NCBI GenBank assembly: GCA_903772945.1
Contig: CAICTM010001100.1
Coordinates: forward strand, 1 to 37,184
Source: Seminavis robusta
Taxonomy: Eukaryota > Bacillariophyta > Bacillariophyceae > Naviculales > Naviculaceae
Reading direction: 5' to 3'
DNA: 37,184 bases
Shown: one piece after another, positions 18,384-30,304 of the stretch
Layout of the letters: each line of letters opens with the position of its first letter
Numbering within the stretch: position 1 is the stretch's first letter
Made by a program: the position numbers and the translations under genes
The notes under the pieces: generated by a model
Seen by the model: the letters and a program-made list of their open reading frames with translations, nothing else
Databases searched by the model: none
Told to the model about the DNA's origin: nothing

Positions 18384-20764
18384 ATGTCGATGGCATTCGG
18401 GCAGCGCCATGGTGCCAATGCACCAGGCATGGGGCATCCATCGCCGCAAGTAGCAAATCCAAGAGGAGTTGTGAGAGCGACACCTCCCTTTCCGCCAAAA
18501 CCCCAAGTACAATCCGACAATCCTCAATCCCAGTTGCCTACACTCAGCCAAGTCGCTTCCATGTGCCTTTGCTACAAGCGTCTTGCTTTTGTGATTCTTT
18601 TCCTGCCAGCAATCAGCGCCACAGCGCCAGTATTGGTCAACGTGCTCTTTGCGACATTGAACTGGTTTACGGGAGGATTTGGAACCATTTGTCTTTTGAC
18701 GAGCACCTTGTTCACGTTCATTTGGTATTCTGTGCTCAAATCGGTGGCTCCCAATCCCGAAAAGCTACAAGCTGCCTATGAAAAGAGTCAATTCCGTCTT
18801 CCAATCTCCGTAATGCTCCTAAGTGGCTCCCTCATCCATTTGATGGCGAGTCTCACTAGTGCCAAGGATTTTCATCCAGAGTTTCTGCAGTGGGCTCCGA
18901 CAATTGACTGGGGAATTGGAATTCGGCCTGCTTTTGGATTGTTGCTTTTGGGGACAGCCGTACTCCTCAGATTTGTCGGTCAGCCATCCTTAGGTAAGTA
19001 CCGGTACTGTTCAGCACAACAGGAGATTTATTTGGCAACCTGTGCTTGTGATTATTATTGAAAGACAGTTTTCCTTACTTTTTTGGGAATTTGCAATCTG
19101 CTGCTTCCCCTACCGTAGTGCGATGCTCCACAGTGCCGCTGATCTCCAATGAATCCTTCAATATCCCACGAAACTGGCTTCGGTCCTTGATCAATCGAAC
19201 ATCCAATCCTCAATTGCGTCAAAACATGATGATGGATGTAAACCCACCATCACAGCGGTTCGGTCGACGCTATCAATGTCCCACCATCACAGCGGGTACA
19301 AGCAACCTAATCATTACTGTAATCCTGGGATGGATCACAGCGGAGATCATGATATTGCCCATGTGGGCATTGCTATTCCCAACGGATCGGCTGGGATTTG
19401 ACGAAACCAGACGACTACGGCTACTGGTGGTCGCCACGACATGTCTCACCATGGTCCTTCAGTTGGTATTCGCTGACTTTTCGGGCAGTTCCCACGAACT
19501 CAATCCGAAGCAATACAACAAACCAATGACGGGTTCCTTTTTCCTGCCGATTGGCGGATCCATTTTGGTGGAGGCTTTGAAACATGTCTTGTTCTACACA
19601 ATCGCAACGTTCATGGTTGCAGTTCTTCTGATTTCCTCGGAAAGTGGTCAAGTCGACATTGTCCAAACACTCCTTGACACGGCTACGTTGTGGTTGCTAT
19701 CCTTCTCCTTGGCGGCATCATCAGGAGTTGGTTTGTACGTGGCCATCCTGGAAGAGTCAGCCAAGGCGGTTCTTTGCATCCCCGGGTCAAAACTGACACG
19801 ATTGGTGCGGGAGGTCACTGGCGGGGAAGACGAAAACCACCTTGTGGATGCAATGCTCCACTCCATTCTGCATGGTAATGCTGCTCTTGTCGAACAAGTA
19901 GGAGCACCTAACAATTCACTCGAACGACAGCAACGACAGGAGGCTCGTCGCAATAGCGATGCCGCCCTTGCAATGGCGAGAATTATGCTGGGGGATTCCT
20001 CCGTGAGACGAACTCCTGAAGCTTCGCTAGAAGAAGACATTTTGAGACACTCCATACTCGAATCTTTGGGAGGAAGCATGATTCCTCACGACAACAAACA
20101 GCAACAGGAGACCAGTGGCAGGCTGGTTGCAAGCGACAATCTTTTCCCGATGGATCATCGTCATCGCGAGACGATTGAATATTGGATGATGCAAGCACAG
20201 CTGCCTCGAGCAGTGCTTCTTATTCGCTCTCTGTCGACCTACGCAGCCGGCCTGGGAGTTGCGCTCTCAAAATGCTCCGAGTTTTCACCTGAAACGTCGA
20301 CATGGCTCATTCGACCAGGGACATTGGTAGCAGCTGAATACTCCGTGATCGCGTTGGCAAGGTGCTTTGAGCAAGCGTTTCGGAATGCCCAGAGAAATGC
20401 CACAAACTGGAGTCTGACGCCAGAGTCCCAGCTCATTTCCGCCGCATTGAACTCGGCATTTGGTCTGCATACCGGCCTCATTCAGTTTGCTCGCTACTTG
20501 GAACTTATTCGAAACGAACAACCGACAAACCTCGTCGGTGGCACAGTTCCAATCAACCTCACCCAGAAGAGCGACAGTGAAATTATGCAGAATCACCCTG
20601 ATCTCAATTACGTGATCGTTGCGATCGAGTACTTTGCAAGGGCAACCATGCGACAAGTCGAGGCGGCGACGCGACATTGTTTGCGTTCAACATTGGTATG
20701 GGACGATCTAGGTGATGACTGTAGTAAGTGGCTGCTTCAAATCTCATCAGCAAGTAAACGTTGA
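18384..20764 (+). CDS. Polytopic membrane protein, candidate nucleoporin NDC1
   Basis: Exon 1 is 18384-18993 with a GTAAGT donor. Exon 2 most likely starts at 19119, after the pyrimidine-rich CCCCTACCGTAG, giving 751 residues. An alternative acceptor before 19065 keeps the same frame and adds 18 residues. The N-terminal half has about eight hydrophobic segments, for example LAFVILFLPAISATAPVLV, FGTICLLTSTLFTFIWY and LIITVILGWITAEIMILPMW. The C-terminal half is a soluble, helix-rich domain with AVLLIRSLSTYAAGLG and PGTLVAAEYSVIALARCFEQA. Many N-terminal membrane helices followed by an alpha-solenoid-like tail match NDC1, which anchors the nuclear pore complex in the nuclear envelope. Similarity is by architecture and loose motif, so another divergent membrane protein is possible. 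Confidence 0.5.
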
Positions 20765-20981
20765 TCTCAACATTCGAAGGAAGACAACTCCGTAGACCTC
20801 TGATCGATCGATCCGCCGGGAAGGAATTACTCTTATCTGTATTGGGCATACCGAATGTTTACGTTACATGTGCAGCAACGATCTAGCTAGCCAGCTAGAT
20901 GGTTCAAAAAACATATTCTAAAACTATTTAGATTCAAATGAATTACAAGAGTTGTACAGGAAGTTGTCGCAGGTTGTTGTG

Positions 20982-22890
20982 TTAACCGTATCTCATCCAT
21001 GGAGCGTAGATGGTTATGCCCAGAAGCATAGCGCAACTTATTGTTGTTGCGGAGTAAATGTAAGCCTTTGCATGTGTCGGGTGCATCGAAGCCAAGTTCA
21101 CACTCTCTTTCACGAAGGACGACACAGTCGAGAGAGCACCCGCAAGCCCCGTCTTCATTCCAACGACGAGGGCGATGACCCAAGGATGATCATTAGAATA
21201 CCCGGCCCGGTGACTGAACTTCATGTCCACAGCTGCAAATACAATCGAGATGACCGCTGCGATCATATTGCCCGTAAAAGTCCCAACAGGTACCCACTGA
21301 TATTTATGAGCTTCTCCAAAACCGCGTCCATTCAAAGACGCAAGTTTCCATCGAAGATGAACGCCCACAGGCGTCAGGAGAGAGCAAGCAAATGCCTCCC
21401 TGTAAAATTGATTGTCGTAAACAGTGAAGCCAACAACAAAACCCGCAAGAATTCCAACAGCAAGCAGAAATGGCCCCACTTTGTGCGCCAGGACCGTAAC
21501 CCTTCTAACTGGCTGTCTTTTAACTTCTTTCTTTGTCGACGATGAAAACTTTTTGGACGGAATACGTTGACGCGGGCCAGATTCTTCCGAGTCCCAACTG
21601 GTAGGCGCTTGCTCTTCGTCATCATCCAATTCATCACTGCTGCTCAGTAAGGACGGAATCGGATGCCTTTCGTCCGATTCGCTGTCTTTGATACCATTGC
21701 TCCAGTCATATACCCACTCGTGTACTCGACCTCCAACGGTGAAACCCCAAACTGCACAAGCCATTCCTACAATGTAGCCAAACAAAGCGGGGACAACCTG
21801 GGGTCCAAGTTCCGTGTACGTCCCATCCATCATGATGATCATTTGGCTGTTCCACGAAGCAACTAGTATGAAAAAGGAAAACGTCACGTGAGATTCTCAT
21901 TCAATCAGTCGCTCCTCCAAGACGCGCAAGATATGGCTTACATGTAGTAAGAGACCCGCAGAGGCCAACCTGCGTAAACATAATAAGAAGAGACGAAGGC
22001 ACAGTTAGTATAAAGGCGGAATCAGCCTTTTTCCCGAGGCAAATCCTTGACTAGCCTACCTTGATTGCATGATGTATTCCTTCATGTTTCTGCAGCGGAT
22101 GTTCATTGTGTAGCCAAGGAAGCTTGCTACCTTTCCGTCCGCCCTCTGGGTTAAGCGAGCTCACCAAGCCCATAACGAAGCTTCCCAGGATATTTGCGGG
22201 CAGGTCGAGGAACAGAGCTCCTCCTGTCTGTGTGGTTTCACCCGAGTTGGTGACGCAAATCTTTTGTGATAAAGGCGACAGCCAATCCGTGTAGACGCCG
22301 GGATGTTCGCAATCGCCACCAAACAAACGCCCCATATAGACGCGAATGACGGTTCCCAGAATTGCAAAGCTGTAAAGATAGTAGAGGAATTCTCCTCTTC
22401 GTAGCGGTTCTTCGTCGTGGGTATCATGCATGGAAGGACGCCGAGATAACTGTCGCGACGACAAGAAGGACAGTCGGGAAGAAGATCGGAGGTTGCTGGA
22501 ACTCCCTTGCCCATTCATTGCTACGGTCGTCTTGATCTTGCCGTCTTTTTTCAGACTCGACATGATGGCACTCGAGTCGGAAAGATCCAGTCGATTGTTC
22601 AGTTCCAGAAACTGATCTGTAGATTGTACGCTTGGTAACGACTGGCTGCTCAAGGGAGCCTTCAAGGCAGCATGAGCGGGAGGTGTGGTAATACCCTCGT
22701 CTTGATTGACATCATGTTCATCGTCGCCAACTGCGGCTGCGGAAGAAACAGCGGCGGGAGGTCGGGGCGGAGAGCTTTCCAAGTCTGTATTGCTATCCAC
22801 AGAATCCATAGTCATTTGGGGCTCCGAAGGGAGTCCTTCGCCGTAGCTACCTTTGGCTAAGGAGACGGACAAACTTGATTTCGTGGACAT
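20982..22890 (-). CDS. Two-domain fluoride channel (FEX / CrcB-Fluc family)
   Basis: Exons are 22890-22060, 21969-21942 (28 nt) and 21862-20982, all GT..AG with matching phases (introns 90 and 79 nt), giving 579 residues. Residues 1-165 are a Ser-rich, probably cytosolic tail. Two CrcB-like domains follow in tandem. In the first, FAILGTVIRVYMGRLF and DLPANILGSFVMGLVSS lead to VGLCGSLTTFASWNSQM (about 278-294), the family's GGxTTFS pore motif. In the second, WVPVGTFTGNMIAAV corresponds to the conserved Asn helix and GMKTGLAGALSTVSSF to the pore motif. An acidic linker with basic patches separates them. FEX proteins export fluoride at the plasma membrane as a single-chain form of the bacterial dual-topology dimer. 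The first domain keeps the Thr-Thr-Phe; the second has Ser-Thr-Val, an asymmetry also known in yeast FEX. Confidence 0.85.
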
Positions 22891-23744
22891 GGCAGCAGCT
22901 AATGATTGCAGGAGCTATTACAGGTATATACCAAGAGGAAGATAATGGCTTCAACAGAGGATTCTCTTCTTCTAAAGGCGGTAGCAGTCAAATAGAAAGC
23001 CGTTGTTTGTAGTCGCATTCATCTGCTCAAGTTCAAACAACTTGCATTATTCTACCGGCAGTTGTTGTGTAATACAGTCAGTAGATCAACTTGAAATCGT
23101 TGTGAACGTTGCTGCTCTGATTGAGACAGATAACACAACGTCACGGAGCTTCTTGGCGAGCGGGCAGGAGCGACCAATTAGAGATCAATTGTTTGCAAAA
23201 CATCTACGTTTACGCTTTTTGTTTCATTGTGGCCATTACTATTGGAATTAGTATTGCTGGCTGGTGTGCATTCCCCCAAAAACACTCACTTCCAAGATTG
23301 GCAACAATCGAATTTGTCGAGCTGGAGGGGACTGGCCTGGAGCGGGGAAGATGCGACGGATCTTTTGTACTGTATCTTTACAAGAGCACGAAGTTACAGG
23401 ACAGTGGTACCGCAGTACCGGTACCGGTATCCGGTATGGTACCGTCAACATGCACTCATGGGAACCCAGGAAGAGGAATAGCTGCCTAGCTAGTTGCTTG
23501 AGGGACACAAGTGCCATTGTCGACATCTCGTCCGCTCAAGATGGTTGGTTGGTGTGAAATAATTCCTCGAAAATTACTAGCTTTTTGTACAACATTGCAG
23601 ACACCCCACATTTTGGGGTGGAAAATGACGACGGCGACACTAAACCTCCACGGCGAATGTGTTTTCGCTGCAATGGTTGGCGCCTGAGACAACGTTGCTG
23701 CCAGTCTCGCCGAAGGAAGCGGCATATATCCCTCACAACAAGGA
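22891..23744. other. Intergenic region at the left edge of the decayed island
   Basis: No gene is supported. It holds a dense palindrome cluster at 23403-23447 (GGTACCGCAGTACCGGTACC followed by GGTATCCGGTATGGTACC). Several short overlapping ORFs exist on both strands, but none shows domain-like sequence. Confidence 0.4.
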
Positions 23745-25733
23745 ATGTTGATCGAAACGATGGCAAGCACGCAAGAGGACGACAAAGACTTCCAAGAGCT
23801 GATCGAGGAAGCCAAGAGTTTGGGTGTGTGGCGCCCTGATTATGCTGGATTGGAACCGATGACGGTTCGAGTGCTTTTAGGCGATTTGGTGTGGAAAGAG
23901 AGAGAGAGAGGCTTGCACTTTGGACAGAGACGCAAGATGTGGTTCGCACGACCGTGAGGGATACGTACTTGGACGGCAATGTCTTTTTAAAAATCACCGC
24001 CAATCGAATTGAATCTTAATGTTACGCCTAGTATCCACGGAAACACGCGGAGGGAAAGCATCCAGAACGATGATGGCACAAGTGAGGAAGTGGAAATGAA
24101 AGTCCCCGAGGCAGAAATCAAGCCGCTTAAAACGGATGTGTGGTTGAAAGCAGCAGATGTTGTTATTCCAACAAAAACCACAAAGATGGTAGACTTTTGC
24201 CCAGTGTGCTTGGAGCTCTTTATGCAGTGAAGAAGGGCGATTTCCGTTATGTCAATGAGTGCGACGTTCAACAGTTGGTTTTGCAACTGGTCCAAGATGC
24301 GATTCATTCTTTGGATCTCGCGCAATACGTCGCGGCACACCTCGAGATCGCCTTGTACACGATCAAACCTGACATGGTAGTTGTGCTTTTAAAAGCGTGA
24401 AGGGCGCATGTTTTTTGCCATTGAGGTCAAGAGCCCAGGAAAGGCCAATGAAGTGTTCGAATCAAGAAACCCATCAGGCCAACTCTGGAGCTATCTTTAT
24501 GCAATTAAACAACTGGGTATTGAACAACCAATGGGAGCCATAATGACCTATGACAAGATGGCTCTGGTGACGTTGGAAGACTGCGGAACGGATGAGCAAC
24601 ATAAGATCGTTTTGAGTTCTGCTCGAGCCACCTTGAATGATGGTGGGGTGCAACCAACAAGAGATTTTCCTCAGACCGAGGAAGAGTATTGCAGTACCGG
24701 TACAAGGAAATCCAGTCCTTACCGTCCCCAGAAGAGAGTCATCAAAGTCGTCGAATCTCGACAGGACGAAAATGAACTTGAACTTGAGAAAGTCGAGCTA
24801 CCACGAACAGTGTACTACTCTGAAATTCACGAAGGCCCAGCTGTCTTTCCGAGCCTACTTCAAGCTTTGGAAGTTGCGTATCGATACTGCGTAACCTTGC
24901 CCCCCTCGAGTCCGCTCCTAGTTGTGCGTGATGGGGATCATCTGGGTCATCGCCTTTTCTTTATTTAAAGTCCACAGAAATGGCCATGGCTTTGTCCTCA
25001 TCCCGATGAAATACAAGGATGGTAAAGAAAGAGTCGAGTTTCGGGCACAAGTGGGCGTAATGCCTATGCCAAACAGCGCTCATTACTACATGCTAACCAA
25101 GGCTGGAGAAGGACACGAACGTACAGTGTACGTTGCTGCAACAACACAGCACGTCTCTGTGCTATCAAAGTTTACCACATCGAAAAGTCTTCAGCTTGCA
25201 CAGATGACGAAAGGAGAAGGGAAGAAGATGCAAGCAAGAGCGCTCGCTGGGAGACCGCTAAAGTGGAAGTAGAGAGGTGGAAGAAAATTTACTCAAATGA
25301 ATTCGGTATTGTCCATCGCAAATACTTAGGTGGAACACCTTGCTTGCTGATGCCTTTCGGTGTTGAGATAGAGAATGAAGCGACGCGCAGGAGCGTGCTC
25401 CCACGTATCGAGACGAAGCTAAAGGAGATTGCGACAAAACACAAGCTTCGCTACAGAAAGTCCGACCTGCGCTGGAGACATTTTCTTTTGCAGCCCAAAA
25501 AGCATTCCGAAGAGGACTCAAAGTTGGACTTTTTCCTCTCGGATTTTGGGTCCTTGGGGGAAATTGACGAAAAAGATAACATTGATGAAGTTGTCAAGAG
25601 TCAAATGGAGGTTTTGAAGCGGGCGATTGGAGATCAGATGGATGCTCTGAGTTCGCCTGCGCAACGAAAACGGAAAGGCTTGAGCAGACCACCGACGGCA
25701 TCGACCAAAGCCAGGCTCGGCGACAAGGACTGA
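23745..25733 (+). pseudogene. Decayed nuclease/kinase-like gene (Crinkler-type C-terminal architecture suspected)
   Basis: Successive plus-strand frames line up as one protein interrupted by about six frame changes. These lie near 23897-23912 (in a GA run), 24010, 24195-24230, 24390 (TTTTAAAA), 24965 and 25200. The parts, in order, are an N-terminal segment (EDDKDFQELIEEAKSLG) and a charged middle. Next is a restriction-endonuclease-like stretch, FFAIEVKSPGKA then GQLWSYLYAIKQLG, where E-V-K fits a PD-(D/E)xK core. The last is a kinase-like tail, where PCLLMPFGVEI precedes RKSDLRWRHFLL and FFLSDFGSL, resembling the catalytic and DFG loops. Fused REase-like and kinase-like domains are known in the eukaryotic Crinkler/CR-toxin-like superfamily. 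I infer a relative of that group. Most of the sequence between breaks is well preserved, so inactivation looks recent. Confidence 0.6.
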
Positions 25734-25767
25734 TTTTTTTGTCTTGGTCACTGGCTCTACGTAGGTC

Positions 25768-26245
25768 AATCATGGGAGCCGACGCATGAGAGATGCCCAA
25801 AAGACACATCTGTGTTTTCGTGGAAGCATCATTCTGCTGGGTATAATTGTGAGATTGCACTCTTGTTGAAAGAGAGCAAAATTATCTGGATCAACGGCCC
25901 GTTTGCAGCCGGTACGAATGATATTAAGATGTTCACCTCTGAAGATGGCTTGTGTGAAAAGCTTCGGTCAATCAACAAAAAAGTCATCGCCGACAATGGA
26001 TATCGAGGCTACGACGATGTCATTACACGCCCCAATTCACTTGACTCTCCTGAGGTATCCAAATTTAAGAATCGAGCTCGATGCCGCATGAGGCAGTGAA
26101 TGGTCTGCTCAAGCATTTCAAGTGCACTGACTCTGCTGGGTTCCGACACGGAATAGACAAATTTGGCCTTGGCTTCGAGGCATCCGCAGTAATCACCCAA
26201 TATCGAATGGAATTGGGTGAGCCATTGTTTGAAGTCTCTAGTCAA
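25768..26245 (+). mobile_element. Truncated, frameshifted DDE transposase fragment (PIF/Harbinger-like DDE_4)
   Basis: The first frame (25812-26099, in-frame sequence from about 25770) carries SWKHHSAGYNCEIALLL, IIWINGPFAAGTNDIKMF and VIADNGYRGYDD, the last holding the likely second catalytic Asp. Near 26085 the frame shifts. The next frame has RHEAVNGLLKHFKC, with the likely catalytic Glu, and ends ITQYRMELGEPLFEV, the usual C-terminus of this diatom transposase group. The first catalytic Asp region and the N-terminal DNA-binding part are absent. This is therefore a dead 3' fragment lying about 35 bp after the end of the nuclease/kinase pseudogene. Confidence 0.7.
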
Positions 26246-26372
26246 ACGCTTTTTTAAACTTCTTGTTAGGTTTTATGTTGTCCCCGTATTGCTCTGTACT
26301 CTTCTCATCGAAGCTACTGAGGCTGTCCTCGTCGTAAGCCAGCTCCGCTGTGGTACCTCAGCTTTTTGGTTT

Positions 26373-26610
26373 CAGTGTAGAAGCAGATACCGCTACTTGC
26401 TAGCTACAAGCAAATACCTCTATTGCTTAGCTAGCTAAAAGCAGACACCCCCAGTAGCTAGCTAGCAGCAGACCCCCTAGCTAGCTAGAAGCAGATACCC
26501 CTAACTAGGTAGAAGCAGATTCCTGTAGCAAGCTAGAATACTAGTTATAGCTTTCGCTGGCTTTAGAGTTTCCTTGTAGAAGCAGTACGCCTAGTTAGGA
26601 TACATATAAA
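26373..26610 (+). repeat. Degenerate minisatellite built on TAGCTAGAAGCAGATACCCC
   Basis: About seven imperfect units of roughly 23-32 bp share the core (G/A)AAGCAGA(T/C)ACC(C/T)C flanked by CTAGCTAG. Cores are visible near 26378, 26406, 26440, 26467, 26490, 26512 and 26578. Unit length and sequence drift from one to the next. The tract contains no convincing ORF. Confidence 0.75.
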
Positions 26611-28870
26611 TAGCTTTAGTGGTTAAAAGCACCACCCCAGGATACTTCAGTTTTTGCTGGCTTATTTGTAGTGTAACCCTACTCGTATACCTGCAGGGAC
26701 CACCGGAAACAGCAAACACAATTAAAGGGGTTGAGGGCTCTAGCAGCAAGACTGTCGAGGTATATTCTTCTTCGTCCTCCAACAATCCGTCGATCTCGAG
26801 ATCGTCATCTGCCATTGGTGGCAGTGGTGGCAGCAGTGGAAGCTGTGCTTGTGTAGAAGAAACCACATCTGCAGCAACCACACCTTCAGTTCCAAGAACA
26901 CAGTGTTGCTTGGCAACGTCTCCATCGAACTCTTGCATCAATGGAACAATTATTTCAACAGTTTTGTCGGCATCTTGCGTTCGAGCACGGTTTATTGCAT
27001 TTGCTCTTGATTTCTGCTGTCGGTCTTGCATAGACAACTTTCGGTTTTCACCATCAGCCGTCTTCTTGAACTTTGCTTTCCGTGCGGCTTTCATGTCATA
27101 AGGATCATCACTGTTTGTTGCAGCCTTATTCTTTCCACCAAAGCCTAATAGCAACTTCAGCGTTTGCTCCCACCAGATTACTACTTGGATTGTGAGTGGA
27201 CGCAGATGGAAGCATCAGCCCTCCCGGTGCTGGTTGATGAGTTAGTGCTTTCGGAATAACAACAATGGGATTGGCGCCACCAACCACTTGTGACGGTAGT
27301 TGCCCCTGTTGTTGTAATAGTTCCTACACTATCCCCATCGATAGCAGCACTCATATCCTTCACGAAATCTAATCATGCAATAAGATAATGAAAGTCTTTA
27401 TATTGTTAGAGCGTTCTTCTTACACGCAATTGCTGAACAGCCAGCATGTTACAAACCTCCGAAAGCATCGTTAGTTGCTTTGGCTCCACGGTCTCCGGCA
27501 CCATCCAACACAGCTTTCTTTGACTGGTCTCCAAATTTCCAAGAAAGCCGAGCATGAAGTCCATAGATCTCGATGTTGCTTAAATCCTTGCGGCCGGTGG
27601 CTTTACTATACAAAATCATCTTCAACTCAGCAGTGTCAGTTCCCTCTCCCATGAACCCCATGCGTGACTCCAAAATGGAGCTTCTGTCAACTTGACATCA
27701 TGGCCGAATCGCAGAGTCAACTTTTGATAGCGTTGTTCAGGAGGCAAACATTTGTACACAGTATGTGCAGCTCTGTTGCCAGTTTGAACCTCCGTGTTGC
27801 TATGGTGGCGAGCATCGAATTCGGTAGCATCATCGCGAAAGGGAGCCGGAAGGACTGACTTGTAGAGCGTCGCTTCATTGCTACCTTCAACGTACTCAAC
27901 TTTGTACAACTCTTGTTGCACATCACGGGGATCGACCAACATTTCAAGCTCAATTCCCTCTCCCCACTCAACCCCTCCATGCTGAAAGGTTGAAATTCGG
28001 AAAGCAAAGACACCTTCTCCTTGATGATAGCTAGTGTTGATATTGATGACGCGAAGAGTACTACAAATTTACAAAAATATACAAGGCAAAGTGTTGAGAA
28101 AACAAGATCAAAGCAAAGGAAGACAAGAGCAACAACAGCCTCGAGCATACTTTTTGTAGCGGCCATGGTTACAATGGCTCCGTAATTTTCTGCGTCTGAG
28201 CTTGATTCTGAGACTCTAGGGTGGTAATCTTTTGTCTTCTCCTTTGGCTTGCTAGAAACAACACTCTTTGTTGCATGATGTAACAGTGCTGCCTTCTTCA
28301 ATTGTGAGCTGTGAAAGGTCCTGGGAGAGATCGAGAGAGATATCGTCGATTTCCGGGGCGACGATTATTTCCGGCAGCTTCGGCTCTTTCATCAGTTCCT
28401 TCTGGTGGGCTGGTACTGGTGCTTTCTTTCATCGTCCTTTCTCCTTGCCCGTGTGTAGCTTGAATTGTGCCATGCTGTCCAAGCACAGCCAGCCTTTCCC
28501 TGTACACAAAGTTGTCTAATTTCTTCCACTTGGTGACTTTCTGAGAAATTCTTCTCCTCTAATTGGATCCACGAAGGCCATAAAATTCAGACTGGCCAAG
28601 ATCCTGCGATCGATAGTCACAGAGCTCTGACAATCCTTGAGCCTTTCTAGAGTCAAATCCGATGATCCCACCTTGGCCTTCAATGTCTTCTGCTAACTGC
28701 TTTTCGATCCAAAGAGGAAGACACTGTCTTGTCCCAGTGGTCGAGCCACTACCACAGGATACTTGCACTTCAACGTCGCTCTCATCCCCACCCTTCTGGT
28801 TGCTCTGTGTGGTCCTTGTTGATGTGCCCTTTACTTGTGTTGGAGTCATTGGTGCCTGGCTTGCTTCCAA
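26591..28870 (-). pseudogene. Broken multi-exon gene of unrecognised family
   Basis: Coding-like pieces on the minus strand occur in the order of one gene. The first is 28870-28298, with LPLWIEKQLAEDIEGQGGI and LCDYRSQDLG; it is interrupted by TAG at 28559-28561 and continues with ISQKVTKWKKL. The second is about 28300-28151 (SSSDAENYGAIVTMAA). The third is 28060-27690 (GEGVFAFRISTFQHGGVEWG, then PEQRYQKLTLRFG). The fourth is 27689-27457 (MGEGTDTAELKMIL). The fifth is 27368-27185, and the sixth is 27143-26591, an acidic and lysine-rich tail. Two introns are still well formed: 28061-28150 (90 nt) and 27369-27456 (88 nt, phase kept). The TAG and at least three frame changes, two at A5 and T4 runs, indicate decay. 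I have seen similar sequence in diatom genomes but cannot assign a function. Confidence 0.5.
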
Positions 28871-29290
28871 GGGAGCTTGTTCGTCTTCTCCGTCGATGTG
28901 TTTCCTCCATTGTGAAGTGTTTTGGCTGCCTTTCTTTTTTGGCGGTCAGCAGAAAGCAGAAAGGAAGAACCACTCTCTACCATTCAATGAGAGCATTTGT
29001 AATGCATTTCAGAACAAGTGCTGAGAGTAGCGCCTGCTGCACCCAATTGGATCTTTTGTTGCAATGACCGTCCAGAGCCACCCAAAAGTCGTCGCGCCAT
29101 TCAAAAACATACAAATGGCTGATCAACAACGACGGTGGCTATCCCTTTCTTTCCCGGCGCAGGAGATGCCATCGAAGTTTCATCTGATGAAGAAGAAGAT
29201 TCAGGATGGGTGAAGCATCCAGCAATGGCTGGATTGAAAGCTGGTTTTGAAGATGGAACGATTCCCCTATAGACTACAGCCACATTGGGT
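28871..29290 (-). other. Coding-like remnants upstream of the broken gene
   Basis: Minus-strand frames at 29283-29101 (ending VVVDQPFVCF) and about 29105-28970 (FEWRDDFWVALDGHC, then LLSALVLKCITNALIEW) look protein-like. They abut across a T5 run, which would need a frame change. They may be 5' exons of the broken gene at 26591-28870 or a separate dead gene. No domain was recognised. Confidence 0.3.
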
Positions 29291-30304
29291 TGAGAGGGGC
29301 TTGGATTCTGTCACTAACAAATAACACGGAGGAAAGTCGGCCCGCCTCAGAGTTTTGAATGGCTATTCCTTGATGATGATCTCTCTCGTTGATTAGTTTT
29401 CATAGCTTTCTAATCTCTCTCATAACTTTCATTCTCTCAAACTCAAAACACTCGAAAGATCTTTACACTAGCTTTTAGCGTAGTGCAAGATGATGTTATT
29501 ACCTCCTCATTACAGCGGTTACTCCTCTTCCATGGCTACTAATACTCCACCATGACAGGCTACTCTTGTTTGGATAGCGGCAGCAGCAGCCGTTCGACGA
29601 TCGGCTGCTTCCGTTGGACGGATTGATCGGTGACTTCTTTCTTCTTCCACGGAGCGACACAGAGCGACAATAACAACAACAACAAGCGACTACTAATACT
29701 ACTACAGTGACTTCTTCCACACGGCCACACGGCGATGAGACCATGGCGTCTCCTCTTCTACGGAGCTATGTCTGCAACAAGCAGCTACTGCTCTCTACTC
29801 TACTCGTATGCAGTGTTTTACCGGAGTGAAGGCAATAAGAGCCCCTCGATCCGTTTGTCCTTCTCCTCCGAGGCATTGCTGATTGTTGCTTCGCTACTGT
29901 CCACAAGTCCTAACAAAATGTCGTCTGTTTTGTATCCAGTTCAAGCAGAGGCTCGGGGATACCTATGTGGATGCATGTGCAGAGTTGGATACACTTTGGT
30001 GATGATGTTGCATTGATTCTGGTGGACTCCATGGGTGTTGCTGGGGGTGGAGCTGCCTTTTTGGATTGGTATGTCTGGATCCACTATGGTGTTCACATTT
30101 AAACTTCACTCCATAAACTCAAAAGATGTTATGCTGCTTACTATAGAATTTTCAGTACTAACATTGCTACCATGCTTTATCTAGATATGGACCGCGAACC
30201 CAATGTGGGGATCCAGTAAACAGGAGCTGTTCATACTGTACTGGTACATCTAAACCCCTTTACCTCGGCAGTCTATCTGCCTGAGCCCTCACCCCTTTTT
30301 TTGG

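Noticed and set aside
29499..29744. Minus-strand ORF with Cys/Ser runs
   Set aside because: Low-complexity sequence produced by CAA/CAG-type repeats; no credible protein features.
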